64,000 bases of DNA from Erodium maritimum. Lineage: Eukaryota; Streptophyta; Magnoliopsida; Geraniales; Geraniaceae. Below, one piece after another: positions 1-11,022 of this stretch. Every line of letters begins with the position of its first letter. Position 1 is the first letter of the stretch. The position numbers and the translations under genes were made by a program. The stretch spans positions 55,746,803-55,810,802 of the forward strand of contig OY997588.1 of NCBI GenBank assembly GCA_963921825.1, given 5' to 3'. The notes beneath the pieces were generated by a model. It had not been told where the DNA came from. It saw only the letters and a program-made list of their open reading frames with translations, and ran no database searches.

Positions 1-334
1 AGAGTTGTGTTTGATTGAGGTGCAGATCCAAATAGAATCTAGCAAGACGTGCTACACATTCTGAAAGACAGGAATCGAAGTGGTGGACTTTTGTGTAAGT
101 CAGGTCAGGTCAGGTCAAGTAAATATAATATAATATTTATGATTATATATTTGTAATTAATGAGGAGGATGTAGCGAGAGCAGCTTTTTGATCCTTGCAC
201 TCTTTCATTGTTGGCACTTGACAGTAAAAAAAGTCATGTTTTCTATTCTTCTCCCGCACTATACACTGTACGGTTTGTGTGAAATTGACAATTGACACAT
301 GCATATGCGTTTACAAATTATTCCATCTTTCTTT
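1..334. other. AT-rich spacer
   Basis: No coding signal is visible. The only structure is a short GTCAG-type pentanucleotide microsatellite at about 99-118. The stretch ends at the target-site duplication of the MULE that follows. Confidence 0.6.
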
Positions 335-343
335 TATAAAGAA

Positions 344-1698
344 GGGTAAATTACGTTTGACTATTCCAAACTATACGTGTTTAACGGTTTATTATCCCAA
401 AATTAAGTCGTAACAATAATCATTTGTAACGACGTTACCCCCTCCCATCCATTTTTCTATCTGTTCACTATTCATTTTTTTTTAAATTCCAAAAACACCC
501 TTACTGTTTACAACCAAAAAACAATTAATTTATAACTTTTTTTCTTTTTTCTGTTAATTCTTCTGCATGTTTTTCTATTAAAATTCATTATTACTTTGAA
601 CAATTTTTTAGCATTTGTTTATTAATTTTTAGAAATAGTTTTTATTTCTTTTTTTCATTTTCATTTACAGTTTTATTTCTATGTTTGAAATTGTTAAAAT
701 TATTTTACTAATATTCATAAAATCCTTTCATTTTATTTTTTAGAAATTATTTTTATTAACAAATTTCTTATATTTTCAGTTTCTTATTTAATTTTCATTA
801 AAAAAATCTGGCAACTCAACGGTCCTCTTCTCCGACCAGACCTGCGTAATTTCCGGCCAAAATTCAACAAAGTTCATACCCAAGAAAATAAAACGAAAAT
901 CAAACCTTCCTCTTCAAAGTTCATACCCAAGAAAATTAAACGAACATCAATAGATCTGGAACTCAAATTACACTGACACCAACATATCTGAAAAACCCTA
1001 ACCCAAATTACACGAAAATAATAAGTAAAAAGCAAACACCCTAACCCAAATTACACAGAGAGGATGAGTGCCTCGCCTGAGCAAAGAGCTCAGATCTGGG
1101 CCGAGAAAGCGAGCCTCGCCGGAGAACAAAGCTCAAATCTGAGCCGAAAGAGAATGAGGGAGAGAGAAATAGGGACGGCTGCTCCCGTGTCGTGTGCCTC
1201 GTCCCAACTGAGCCTCCTCAGTCGTTACTCACGGCGGCAAACACGCGTGGCTAAACGCTCCTCCCGAACAAATCTGAAGCCAAAACGCTGTTCTCCCCTT
1301 AGTGGTTCGATTTGGGGACGGCTGAGAGAGAATAGAGGTGGCTGAGAGTTGTGGGGAGAGATAGTTTTTAGGTCAGATAAGTTTTTGTTTAATTTGGGTA
1401 GTAATTAAGTGTTAGGTAAACGTAAATGTGTAAGAGGCTATTTAATGCTTCAGAAAAAAAAAGGAAAGAGGGTATTTGAAAAAGAAAGTGGGTATTTCAA
1501 TTATTTTTAGTTATTAATTATTTTAGGGTTTGAATGGTATGGTACCGTAAATTTGAATAACAATTAAGGATATTTCAGTCATTTTACAAAAAAAATTGAC
1601 AGCTATGGACGGAAAAGGGGCAACGTCGTTACAAATGGTTAGTTCGGGATATGTTATTGTTACGACTTAACTTTGGGGTAGTCAAACGTAATTTACCC
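344..1698. mobile_element. Non-autonomous Mutator-like element (MULE)
   Basis: The ends begin GGGTAAATTACGTTTGACTA at 344 and close with its exact reverse complement at 1698. Weaker inverted similarity continues inward for about 80-100 bases, including a GTAACGACGTT block on each side, with indels. The flanks 335-343 (TATAAAGAA) and 1699-1707 (TACAAAGAA) match at 8 of 9 positions. A 9-bp duplication with long terminal inverted repeats is the hallmark of plant MULEs. The interior is AT-rich up to about 800 and then GC-richer. No MURA-type transposase is visible, so the element would need an enzyme supplied from elsewhere. The GC-rich core could be a captured host fragment (Pack-MULE), but I cannot name a donor. 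Confidence 0.85.
1064..1345 (+). CDS. Short ORF inside the MULE, unrecognised
   Basis: A 93-residue open frame rich in Arg and Ser (begins MSASPEQRAQIWAEK) lies in the GC-richer core of the MULE. I recognise no domain, signal peptide or membrane segment. The upstream text has TCTTCTCC- and AACCCTAA-like stretches, as seen in plant 5' leaders, so this could be a captured piece of a host leader or first exon. It could equally be a chance frame in GC-rich DNA. The stop lies before the AT-rich right arm. Confidence that it is a real protein gene is low. Confidence 0.2.
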   Translation: MSASPEQRAQIWAEKASLAGEQSSNLSRKRMREREIGTAAPVSCASSQLSLLSRYSRRQTRVAKRSSRTNLKPKRCSPLSGSIWGRLRENRGG

Positions 1699-1800
1699 TA
1701 CAAAGAACCCATCTGGGAGAGGTGTTCACAGTATATTTTTCACATCTCTTTCATTTCTCTTCACTCTTCTACCTACGAATTTCTATTTAATTTTTTCCGA

Positions 1801-2281
1801 TGAAATATTCAGTATTACATGAGGGAGACTATGATGAAAGCCAGACTGATGAAGTCCAACTTCAATCCGATATCCAGATTTTGTGGGATGCATAACTGCG
1901 CCTTGGTCTGTGGAGGAAGAAACTCACGTTGCAGCTACATGGCTTGATTATGCGGAAGTCTGTGGCCAATATTTCCCTAACCCTTTTAGACAATACATGA
2001 GGACCACCGATCCAGATATCAACCCCGGTCCCAAGCCCAACTCAAGGATCATTGGGGAAAAAAATAACAAGAGGGTGAAGAAATTCGACGACATCTACCG
2101 ATGCCGTGTCCAACAATACCTTTCCGATACGATCGATCGGGATATATTAGATGCAACCTTTACCGAGTACCACTCCACATATCGTTTTCCATTGGTAGGA
2201 TATCGTCAAAGATCAAACAAAATGACGTCTATACGCTATAATAATTTAGCTTTAATAAAATTGTATATCGTCACCGAATGA
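1801..2281 (+). pseudogene. SANT/trihelix-like ORF relic
   Basis: The frame at 1883-2281 reads PWSVEEETHVAATWL near its start, then a basic stretch ending in FDDIYRC. This resembles Myb/SANT-like proteins of plant PIF/Harbinger elements and related host genes: a Trp-Glu-Glu start, an AxxW helix, then a basic helix before a conserved Tyr. A separate 31-codon frame starting at 1801 (MKYSVLHEGDYDESQ) stops at TAA just before it and may be its N-terminal part, out of frame. No transposase is adjacent. It resembles the ORF at 41,553-41,942 in plan but not closely in sequence. It may be a decayed Harbinger ORF1 or an unrelated gene fragment. Confidence 0.3.
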
Positions 2282-2300
2282 CTATCCCTCACCAAACCGA

Positions 2301-4071
2301 ATGAAATCCTCTCGATGTCGCTGGAGGGCCAAAGCACCTCCTACCAGCGAGGTTCTGGCCGAAGTAGTTGTGATTCTAAGAGCGTTTGTGAAGGCCTTGA
2401 ATCGTGTTTTGTTGAGGTTCAAGAAGGATATGACGCATTTTTATGGCCAGAAAAAGAAGCCTTCTGTTCGTGTTCAAAGAAATAAGAAGACTACAATCAA
2501 GCCAGATGTGAAGGATTTGAATCGCGTGATAACTTCGTAGGTCTCTGTTAAGGGGATCAAGGAAGTTTCGACACATGTTTCAGATCTTAAACGACCTACT
2601 TTTTTTGTCAAGGGAACAAGGAGGCTCTGGCGGAAAAGTCGGTTTCGGCTTTGAGAGTCGCGATTCCAGTTTCACAAGGTGTAAAGGTCTTTTTGGAAGT
2701 TTGTGACAAGAGTGGTTTATATCCTGGTAAATATTGATCACCGTCGTCGGCGACGCTCCGATTAGCTTTTGGAGCGTTTTGTTGAGAATGATACCGAACT
2801 GTTTGTTCGTAATTTTCCGTATGATGTATTAGAAGATTGGGTTTGGGCTATGTTCTAACTTCTTTTTCAGTTCTGAAGAGGCCAAACCATCAAGGTTAAA
2901 TGTTTGGGTTCATATGTTTCTCCTCGCAGGTGGTTGTCTCCAAGACAATTGAAACCTTAAATGGGCTAAAAGTGAACGGTTACATTCATATTGTTGCGTT
3001 TTCTCGGCAGAGGTTGAATGTTCCGGCGACTTTACCAGTTGGTGTAGAAAAACAGAGCATATGCTCTGTTTCGGATGATTTTCAAAGAGCCAACTCCAGG
3101 CTTGTTCGATCTGTTGAAGGTGGGACAGTGAGGTCTCGGAATTTCTAACTGATAGTTTTGCAGTACGGGTCAAATGGAAGAACTTCTAGTTACACCATGA
3201 CTTCGTATCGGTGCTGGTTTCTGGCGAGACTTCCCGATCAGTTCCTGTCTCCCCTGTTTTCTTTTCAGTTGGTGGTGATCCCACGAATCAAGGGTTATCG
3301 AATTCGTTGGAATTGGTTTTGAATTCACAACATATCTCGGATTTGGATGTTGTAGAGTCGTCTCGGACTTTTGCTTCGCTGGAACAGAATCCTCATGATT
3401 CTGTTCTATTGGGCAATGTCAATCTTGGGACGGGGTGGTATCGGATGATCTGGTTACCAGCCCTATTCGAGTTGGGCCTGTTTTTGGACCGGTTGAAGAT
3501 GTGGCAACAAATCCGGCTGTGTTGGGCCATGCTCAAGCATGTTCTAGGTCTATTCTATCGGAGTTAGCTGAAGGTGGTGAAGGGGGCGGCGTTGAGGTAG
3601 CTGCAAGTGCTGAAGCTATCCCGATTTCCGGGGTAATTGAGGGCTCTCCAGCTATCAATTAGGGCCCGGAAGCTCCAGATGAGGGACATGTGACTCCTTG
3701 AAAGGCTGTTTTGCTGCACCAGTAGCCCCGTGTGTCGTGCTCCATAGAAGCGAACATGAACTTTTGTTGTTCATAAGCCGGTGACACGTTCTTTTAATCG
3801 TGAACGTGCTACCCAAGCTACTCCCTCAACCACGGAGGTATGAGATCAAACGGCGGGCTAAGGCTCTTGAGGATATCAAGGGTTTACCTGATCGTCGGTA
3901 GGGTTAGATTGTTTGGCCCTTTCTTCTCTTGTTTATTCTTTAAAGATTTATGCCCGTTAGGTCCATTGTGGGAGCTCTTTTTGTAATCGTTGTCCTGGTG
4001 TTTGACCTTTCGATGCTTCCCTTCTCCGGAAGTATCTTCACTTTTAATAAAAACCCGAGTTGATAAAAAAA
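2301..4071 (+). mobile_element. Decayed LINE ORF1 remnant with poly(A) end
   Basis: The translations are broken by many stops, but an RRM-like pattern survives. Around 2,790-2,830 one frame reads ELFVRNFPYD (RNP2-like). Around 2,900-3,030 another gives FICFSSQ followed by TIETLNGLKVNGYIHIVAFS (RNP1-like plus the helix/strand after it). RRM domains occur in ORF1 of some plant L1 LINEs. Near 3,860 a frame gives RRAKALEDIKGL. The segment ends with TTAATAAAA and then TTGATAAAAAAA at 4,061-4,071, the usual look of a plant LINE tail. No RT or endonuclease is seen, so ORF2 is deleted or this is a short derivative. I could not find a target-site duplication. Confidence 0.45.
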
Positions 4072-4933
4072 TTGTAATCGTTCATGTAATGTCTTTCGAT
4101 TCAATAAAATTACATTTTTGCTTTATTAAAAATGTGAAAATTAATTGTGTGTAATCAATAAATTCTCCTTGACTCAAGACGTTGAGTCAAACATATTTGG
4201 CACTATTGTAAGTATTTGGTTTAACATAAGGATGTTAACAGCTTGACTCAACTATTGAGACAAACTATAAGTTAAGTGCTTGACTTAACCACTATACATG
4301 CTCTAAAGAAATGCTTGATCCGTGAAATATCTGTTGTGAAAATAAAATCCAACTAATCTTTGACTTATCAAATTTGAAAAAAAATAAATAAATGCTACCA
4401 AGAATCTCTACTGTGTTTACATTGCTGGTAAAAATGTTTTAAAAAGAGTATCTAATAGGTTTAATGTGTATATTATATCGTAAAAGAAAACAATAAGTAT
4501 ATTTATATTATTCTTCTTTTATCTTACAAGATTTTTTTGGGTAGGGGATACATTTATTAAGACTCGAGATTCCAAGGTGGAAGATCGAGAGAATCAAAAG
4601 ATACGACCCGTAGAAGAGGATCAAAATACCTTCAAAAAACACCAAAAACCTAAAGCCAACAAGGCCAAGGTAAACAAAACTAAACCCAAAATGAAACAAT
4701 TACCGCCCAAACTGCGTCCTGCACAAGAATTTCTTCTCCTACCCCATCGAATGCAACCTCTTGGGTCAGAACACCAACTCTCAAAAGAGCAATGCAGAAT
4801 TAATCGCCTGCTAGTTTAGCTATATTAAAACAATGAGGTTGTAACTTCCCAAACACTTCAGCCAATGATTCCACTTTGTTCTTGGATATAACACTATTAC
4901 GTTGTAGCTAGATGTGCCAACACGTAATATAAT
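4072..4933. other. Spacer without a recognised gene
   Basis: AT-rich and unrecognised. A small dyad, TTGACTCAA-GACG-TTGAGTCAA, lies at 4,169-4,190, with degenerate TTGACTCAA-like copies to about 4,280. An open frame at 4,577-4,819 is Lys-rich with no domain and is probably chance. The right edge (ATAAT, 4,929-4,933) is the target site of solo LTR A. Confidence 0.5.
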
Positions 4934-6534
4934 TGTCACACCCTAATTTCAGTAAAACCGAACTCGGAACGCGAACGTTTAAAACAATAAAACATTTTGA
5001 AACCTTTTAAATAAATCACTTTAAAACCACCATTTGTTCATCAAAATAATTATTTACAACTCAAAAGTACGTCCCAACAAGTTGACAAAATACAAGGTAT
5101 ACATCGCTAGACTCAAAAGTAAACCCGGACTCCCGCTCCTAGCTCTTCAAGCTTCGGAAGCTCACCTAGTCCATCCCGCGACCAGTACCTGTAGGAAAAG
5201 CAGCTAGGGGTGAGCGTTCGCTCACCACCACGGATAACAGACTGACTACGGCATAATTAGCAGACAATGTCGGTAACACCAACACCAAACCCAACACCGG
5301 GGACTACTATCCCCAAACTCAAGTAACCCGACTGACACACAAACCGTCACTTTCCTCAACCTACTCAACACTCGGACACGCAATGTAGACCCGACACAAC
5401 GATTGACGACTTCCTCCAATGACACGACATATAACCACGCAACACCCAAGATCACTAAGGATCGCACACCAAACAAGATCACAAAGGATCGCACTCCAGC
5501 TGCTCAGTAACCCCCTCGCCCTTTACCGATTCCTGTCAGGCCAGGCGGTCGACCTGTCGCACTTTTTCCAACACAAAGTCGGATCAGGCTGTCGACATGT
5601 CACCACCACCCACGCACGCGCGGCCAGGACCCCTTTCCTCACGGGCGGGCCCCCAACCCCGTCTGAACATGCAGACGCGTGCGGTCACAGGACCCCCATT
5701 ATTATGAAGCGGGCCCCCAACCTCAGGTAACCACAATCACAATCACAAGCAAAGTTCAACAAACAGCAACAATACCGGTCTAACACTTCACAGGCACTCA
5801 TGGCCGCCCAAGACACACCAACAGTAACTCACGGGCTCAACAACCCCCCAGGCACTCACGACCTCCCAAGACACATGTCACGCCCCAATTTCAGTAAACC
5901 GAACTCGGGACGCGAACGTTTAAAATAAGAAAACCCTTTGAAACCATTTCCATTAAAACACTTTACAATACCAGTTTAGTTCAACAAAATAATATTTACA
6001 ACTTAAATTACGTCCCAACACGTGGACAAAACGAGGTACACGTCACTAGACTCAAAACTCCCAGAACCCGCTTCAAGCTTTTCAAGCTTCAGAGGCTCAC
6101 CTAAACCAGCCTGCGAACGGTACCTGTAGGAAAAGCAGCTAGGGGTGAGCGTTCGCTCACCACCACGGATAACAGACTGACTACGGCATAATTAGCAAAC
6201 AAAGCCGGTAACACCAATAATAAAGTCTACACCGGGGGACACTGTCCCCAACCCAAGGACTCTGACTTATCATACACCCACTGTTACCTTCCTTGACCAA
6301 CTCAACAGTAGATAACACGCAACACGTAAAGTAGACCCGACACAACGATCACGACCTCTCCCAAGGACTCGAAAGAAACGACGCAACACCATACAAGATC
6401 ACAAAGGATCGCACACCAAACAAGATCACAAAGGATCGCAAACCAGCTGCTCAGTAACCTCCCTCACCAGACTCAACCTCAACTCGTAAAGTAAAACTGA
6501 CACAACAAACAATGACGACCTTCCCCAAAGACAC

Positions 6535-6770
6535 GAATATGGATCAGGCTAGCCGAAGAATGCTCAGAACCTGCCGAGCCTCGTACACGGATCAGGCTAG
6601 CCGAAGAATGCTCGTAACCTGCCGGGACCCGGTCACGGATCAGGCTAGCCGAAGAATGCTCATAACCTTTCGGGATCCGGACACGGAACAAGCTAGCCGA
6701 AGAATGCTTAGAACCTGCCGAGGCTCGAGTTTGGTCAGGCCAGCCGAAGAATGCTCGTAACCTGCCAAAA
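6535..6770. repeat. Tandem subrepeat in LTR B, about 45-bp unit
   Basis: Five imperfect copies of a unit built on GGATCAGGCTAGCCGAAGAATGC, with variable AACCTGCC and CCGG parts. The open frames on both strands here (PAEECS / EHSSASLI repeats) are produced by the array and are not genes. Copy C (17,900-18,060) and copy D (28,490-28,680) hold a related array with a CCAGCC..AGAATGC core. Confidence 0.8.
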
Positions 6771-6839
6771 TCCACACCACTCCCCGACACACAGTCGGGT
6801 CGGGCAAACACAACCACAAACACAAGCAAGTTCAACAAA

Positions 6840-7300
6840 CAGGCACTCAAGGCCACTCAAGACACCTCAACAGTAAAACTCGGACTCAACAGCCCCACAG
6901 GCACTCACGGCCTCCCACGACACACGGACAGTAAGACACGGACTCAACAGCCCCACAGGCACTCACGGCCTCCCAAGACACCAAAATGACAATACGGGCT
7001 CTCATGGCCACCCAAGACTCAGCAATAGTAACACGGGCTCTCAAGGCCACCCAAAACTCAACAATAACCAACACGGCTCTCAAGGCCACCCAAACTCGAC
7101 AATGACCAACACGGGCTCTCAAGGCCACCCAAACTCAACAACAATTAACACGGGCTCTCAAGGCCACCCAAACTCAACAATAACCAACACGGCTCTCAAG
7201 GCCACCCAAACTCAACAACAATTAACACGGGCTCTCAAGGCCACCCAAACTCAACAACAATTAACACGGGCTCTCAAGGCCACCCAAACTCAACAACAAT
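6840..7300. repeat. Tandem subrepeat in LTR B, CTCAAGGCCACCC unit
   Basis: About ten copies of a 35-40-bp unit with the core ACACGGGCTCTCAAGGCCACCC followed by an AACTCAACAA spacer. The first units have the variant CACTCACGGCCTCCCA. The same array recurs in LTR A at 8,974-9,270 (CTCATGGCCACCC form), C at 18,270-18,790, D at 27,655-28,300 and E at 31,745-31,960, so it is an ancestral part of the LTR. Confidence 0.85.
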
Positions 7301-8973
7301 TAACACACAACAACCTCCGGCATAATCGATGCCTCCAACAGTCCTAAGATCACTAGTTTCACAAACAACCTCCGGGCATGGTCATATGCCTCCAGTAATT
7401 CAATTATCGCTAAGTTCTCTGATCCTACGACACTACTAAGTGTCACATGCTTTTCTCATAAACGCTACAATCCCGTATCATGCCTTTCTAATATTTGATA
7501 AACCTAATTAACCCACGACACCCCGGTGTCACATGCAATTCTACTGTTAACTTTCCCTAGTCAGGGCCGAGATCCGGCTACTTTTCCCTACCTAAAGGCG
7601 AAGAACACCCGCTACGTTTCCTAGCTGCTGACGTTCTGGCTCGCTACCTCCGGGCTTCACTTCGATCGAAGTCGGACGCTAAAGATAACACGAAATCCAT
7701 ACTTAATAACGGTTCCACCGTTAATTTAAATATTACAATTTGTCCAGTTTAAATCCGACATTTGTCCTTTAAACTCGAGCGGGCTAAAAGCGGGATCACG
7801 ACGAATCGGGTTCGAGCCCCGAGCACAGAACTCGGTGCACGTTTCTCGAGGCATAGGTCCCGAGGCACGAATCCCGAGGTCCGATTTAGCGGTCCGCTTT
7901 TGTTCCGTTCTAGGTTCGATTCTAAACGTCCAGCTTAGTCGATTCACGCCCCCGTTCAACAGTCCCAAAACTGTCTTAAAAACCAAATCGATTTCACTTT
8001 CTTTTCAAATTAAAATCCTTTCCACTTTAAATCCCTTTTTTTTCTTTTAAACAAAACTGATTTCTTTTTCCCCTTTTTTTCCTTTAGAAAGATTGTGTCT
8101 CGATTCAATTACAATTCCTTTTTCAAAATCTTTGATCTCACAACCAACCATTTCAGATCCAAAATTACACAAATAACTTTTAAATCAAAACTGTTTTATT
8201 ACTTCCTTTTCTGGATTTATAGTAAGTTCGGACGATACACAGAACCCAAACAAAGATGCACGGCACGAAACAAAATAAACCGGCCGCCGGCGAAGACGTC
8301 GCCGGCGACTAAAACCCTCAGGTACGAACCTCACCTTGGAGGAAAGGAAGCGACTGGGCGGTGCACGGCGGCGCTGAGAACTCGACCGGAGAGAGAACCG
8401 GTGATGGAGGCTCGGAGGCGGGGTCAACGGCGGCGGCTCCTCTGAACGGGGAAGAGCAGGAGATGGCGGGTGCACGGAGAGGATGAAGACGCCGGTTTCC
8501 GGCGAGGGTTCGGCCGGAGACGAGAGGTGAGAGAGGGGAGAGGTCTGGCGAGGGCGGCGCGGTCGAAGCTGAGGAGGGAGGTCGGCGTGGGGGCGTGAGG
8601 GAAGAGGGAGGTTGTGGTCGCCGTGCTAGAACGGAGGTCGGAGGCGCCGTTTTCGGCGAGATGAGAGGGAGACGGGGTCGGGAGTGAGAAGAGGGAGGTC
8701 GGTGTGGGGGCTGCGAAGAAGAAGGGGTCGAAATTAGGATTCCCAACCCTGATTCGCCCTTAAATACCACGCCTGGAAGTGGGCTTCAGGGGGTTTGGGC
8801 CTCTGGTTGGCCACGGGCCTCACGACCCAAGGTTGAAAGAGGAGGGCTCGGTTCAGGCCGGGCCTGGCTGGGTCTGTCCTGCTCTGCTCGGGCCGGGTCG
8901 CTGGTCTGGCCAGGTTGCTGGTCGGGTCCGGTCCGACCCAATAGTTTTTTTTTGAAGCGGTCTTCACAACACA

Positions 8974-9270
8974 CCAATAGTAACTCACGGGCTCAACAAC
9001 CCCACGGGCACTCATGGCCACCCAAGACACACCGACCATAACTCACGGGCTCAACAACCCCACGGGCACTCATGGCCACCCAAGACACACCGACAATAAC
9101 TCACGGGCTCAACAACCCCACGGGCACTCATGGCCACCCAAGACACCAATAGTAAAACACTGGCTCTCATGGCCACCCAAGACACAACAGTAAAGTGCGG
9201 GCTCTCATGGCCACCCAAGACACAAACAGTAAAGTACAGGCTCTCATGGCCACCCAAGACACAACTACAT
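8974..9270. repeat. Tandem subrepeat in LTR A
   Basis: Seven or so units with the core CACTCATGGCCACCCAAGACAC or CTCTCATGGCCACCC. The array continues directly from 5,800-5,875 once LTR B is removed, which shows that B landed inside a pre-existing array. Confidence 0.85.
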
Positions 9271-11022
9271 AATCAAACTCGGGCATAACCAATGCCTCCA
9301 GTAGTTCTAATATCAACAGGCTCACAATCAACCTCCGGGCATAACCAAATGCCTCCAGTAGTTCTAATATCAACAGTACACTGCTCCTACGACACTACTA
9401 AGTGCCACATGCATTCCTATTGTTCGATACGTTCCCGTATCATACGACACCACTCGGTGTCGCCTGCCTTTCTATTATTCGATAAGCTTACTTAACCCAT
9501 GACACCCAAGTGTCACATGCATTTCTACTGTTAACTTTCCCTAGTCAGGGCCGAGATCCGGCTACTTTTCCCTACCTCTTGAAGCGTGTCACAACCGATG
9601 CTCGCTCTCCAGCAATGCTCCAAATTTCCCGCTTAGCCTCCTCTTTCCACGGTAGGCGACACGGTCTACAATTATTACAATTAACACACCTTTTAAGTAA
9701 GCATGCGAAACCCGAATTTAAAGAATTAAACGCCCAAACTCAATCCCAACAATGTCGATCACTCCCAAGCTTCCCAATTACTCGACATTGTCGATAATGG
9801 GCTCGGAAAAGCCCGATTTGCCCGACATGGCGAATCTGCCCGGGTTTTGAAAACGCCCTTCTGGGGATCCGAAAATTCCCGTTTTCGTTTCTACGGTCTT
9901 AGAATAATTCAAGGGTTCCTAGGCACTTGACGGAATCAAATTCCGACTTCCGAGTAATTTAATTTGCGTTTAAAGTTTCCAAACCCGTCAATTACCACTT
10001 TCACAATTTAATTCCAAATTTCTATCCGGGTGTGGATTAATTACTTGGGGAACGTTCTAAACCACCCGAACACGAAACCCGAATACCCGAGCATGTGGGC
10101 CCCACCCGACCCCCTTTGGCCGTGGGTTGCTAGGGCCAGTTTGGGGCCGGTCCACCAAGGTGGTGGCTGGTCCTAACTCCGGCCAGTCACCCTACAAAAC
10201 TGGCCAGCCACCATACACGGTGGCCGGAGCTCCCCCGAGCCTCCGGTCACCGGAAAACGTTCATCTCTTCGCTCCAAAACACCTCCAACGAACCCCACAC
10301 CTCAACTCATCCATATTCAACCCATTTCAAACCAAACCCTAACTTTTAAACTTAACAAAATAAAAATCGGTTAGATGCTCATTGTAGAGAATGACGGTGT
10401 GAGCTTGAATCTTCTATCGTTGAGACGATCCAACGGTTTGATGAACGAGAAACGTCACAAATCCCCCAAGCCTCTTCTCTTTTTCTCTCCTCCTTCTCTC
10501 TTCCTTCTATCTTCTTTCTCTCTCTAAAAAGTCCTATTTTCTACACTATGGCCGAACACCTACACAAGTCTTCCTTTTGTTTTTGTTCAAAAACACACAC
10601 TTTTACTATAATTACCAAACTAACACCACCTTTTACTATAATTACTATGATTCGCGAAATTCGGCCGTCTCGGGCCCCGAACGGGCACTTTTTCCAAGAA
10701 ATTACGAAACTGCACGGGCTACAAGGAAACGGCTCAACTAAGACCGATGTGACGACGGCTAAGCTTTTTGGATCCAAAACGAGCCTCGAATGGACCAAAA
10801 CGTCGCTCGGTTGACTTTTCCAGCGAAAAGTCAACATTTCCCAAATTGGTCAGAAAGTTGCCCTGAGTCCCCCGGAACTCACTTTGGTCGATATCGGGGT
10901 CAACTTAAGTCTGGTATGACCCTCGGGGTCAAATTTAGGTTCATTTAAGTGTTTGTCCAAAATTTTTAAATTTTCCTGTTTTTCGCAGATTTGACTGGCG
11001 TTGACCGGGAGCGGTTCGTACA

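Larger units (their letters stand above)
5876..8968 (-). mobile_element. Solo LTR B (type 2) nested in LTR A
   Basis: It starts TGTCACGCCCC at 5,876 and ends GGTCTTCACA at 8,968. The target-site duplication is perfect: ACACA at 5,871-5,875 and 8,969-8,973. Removing the insertion restores the CCCAAGACACACC repeat unit of LTR A. The 3' half, up to about 7,600, is shared with copies A, C, D and E. The rest (about 7,600-8,968) is shared only with copy E and includes a GC-rich gene-like stretch at 8,280-8,760. On the minus strand this stretch holds a TATTTAAG box (plus 8,759-8,768), a pyrimidine-rich leader, and an AAG|GTGAGG donor near 8,327-8,341. Two subrepeat arrays lie at 6,535-6,770 and 6,840-7,300. 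Confidence 0.88.
4934..11022 (-). mobile_element. Solo LTR A (type 1), interrupted by solo LTR B
   Basis: The plus-strand ends are TGTCACACCC at 4,934 and TTCGTACA at 11,022, the TG...CA form of LTR ends. The flanks ATAAT (4,929-4,933) and ATAAC (11,023-11,027) form a 5-bp TSD with one change. Without the nested 5,876-8,968 insertion and its duplicated ACACA, the LTR is about 3.0 kb. It matches copies C and D along its length. Minus orientation is inferred because the GGGGCGTGACA-type end is the one usually followed by the primer site in plant gypsy elements, and because splice-like signals read that way. The splice acceptor and hairpin (5,189-5,230) are kept, but the donor near 10,385 has changed from GG to AA relative to C. 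Subrepeats run from 8,974 to 9,270. No internal region or second LTR is present. Confidence 0.85.

Noticed and set aside
6479-6856. Long repetitive ORFs on both strands
   Set aside because: Both are generated by the 45-bp subrepeat of LTR B; codon and residue periodicity follow the array, and the region lies inside an LTR.
6840-7300. Regularly spaced repeats that might suggest a CRISPR array
   Set aside because: Units are head-to-tail with short, similar spacers, occur in five LTR copies, and the genome is a plant nuclear one.
8318-8770. 150-residue Pro/Ser-rich ORF as a host gene
   Set aside because: It falls in the GC-rich leader of solo LTR B and is matched by LTR E in non-conserved frames; better explained as LTR promoter/leader.
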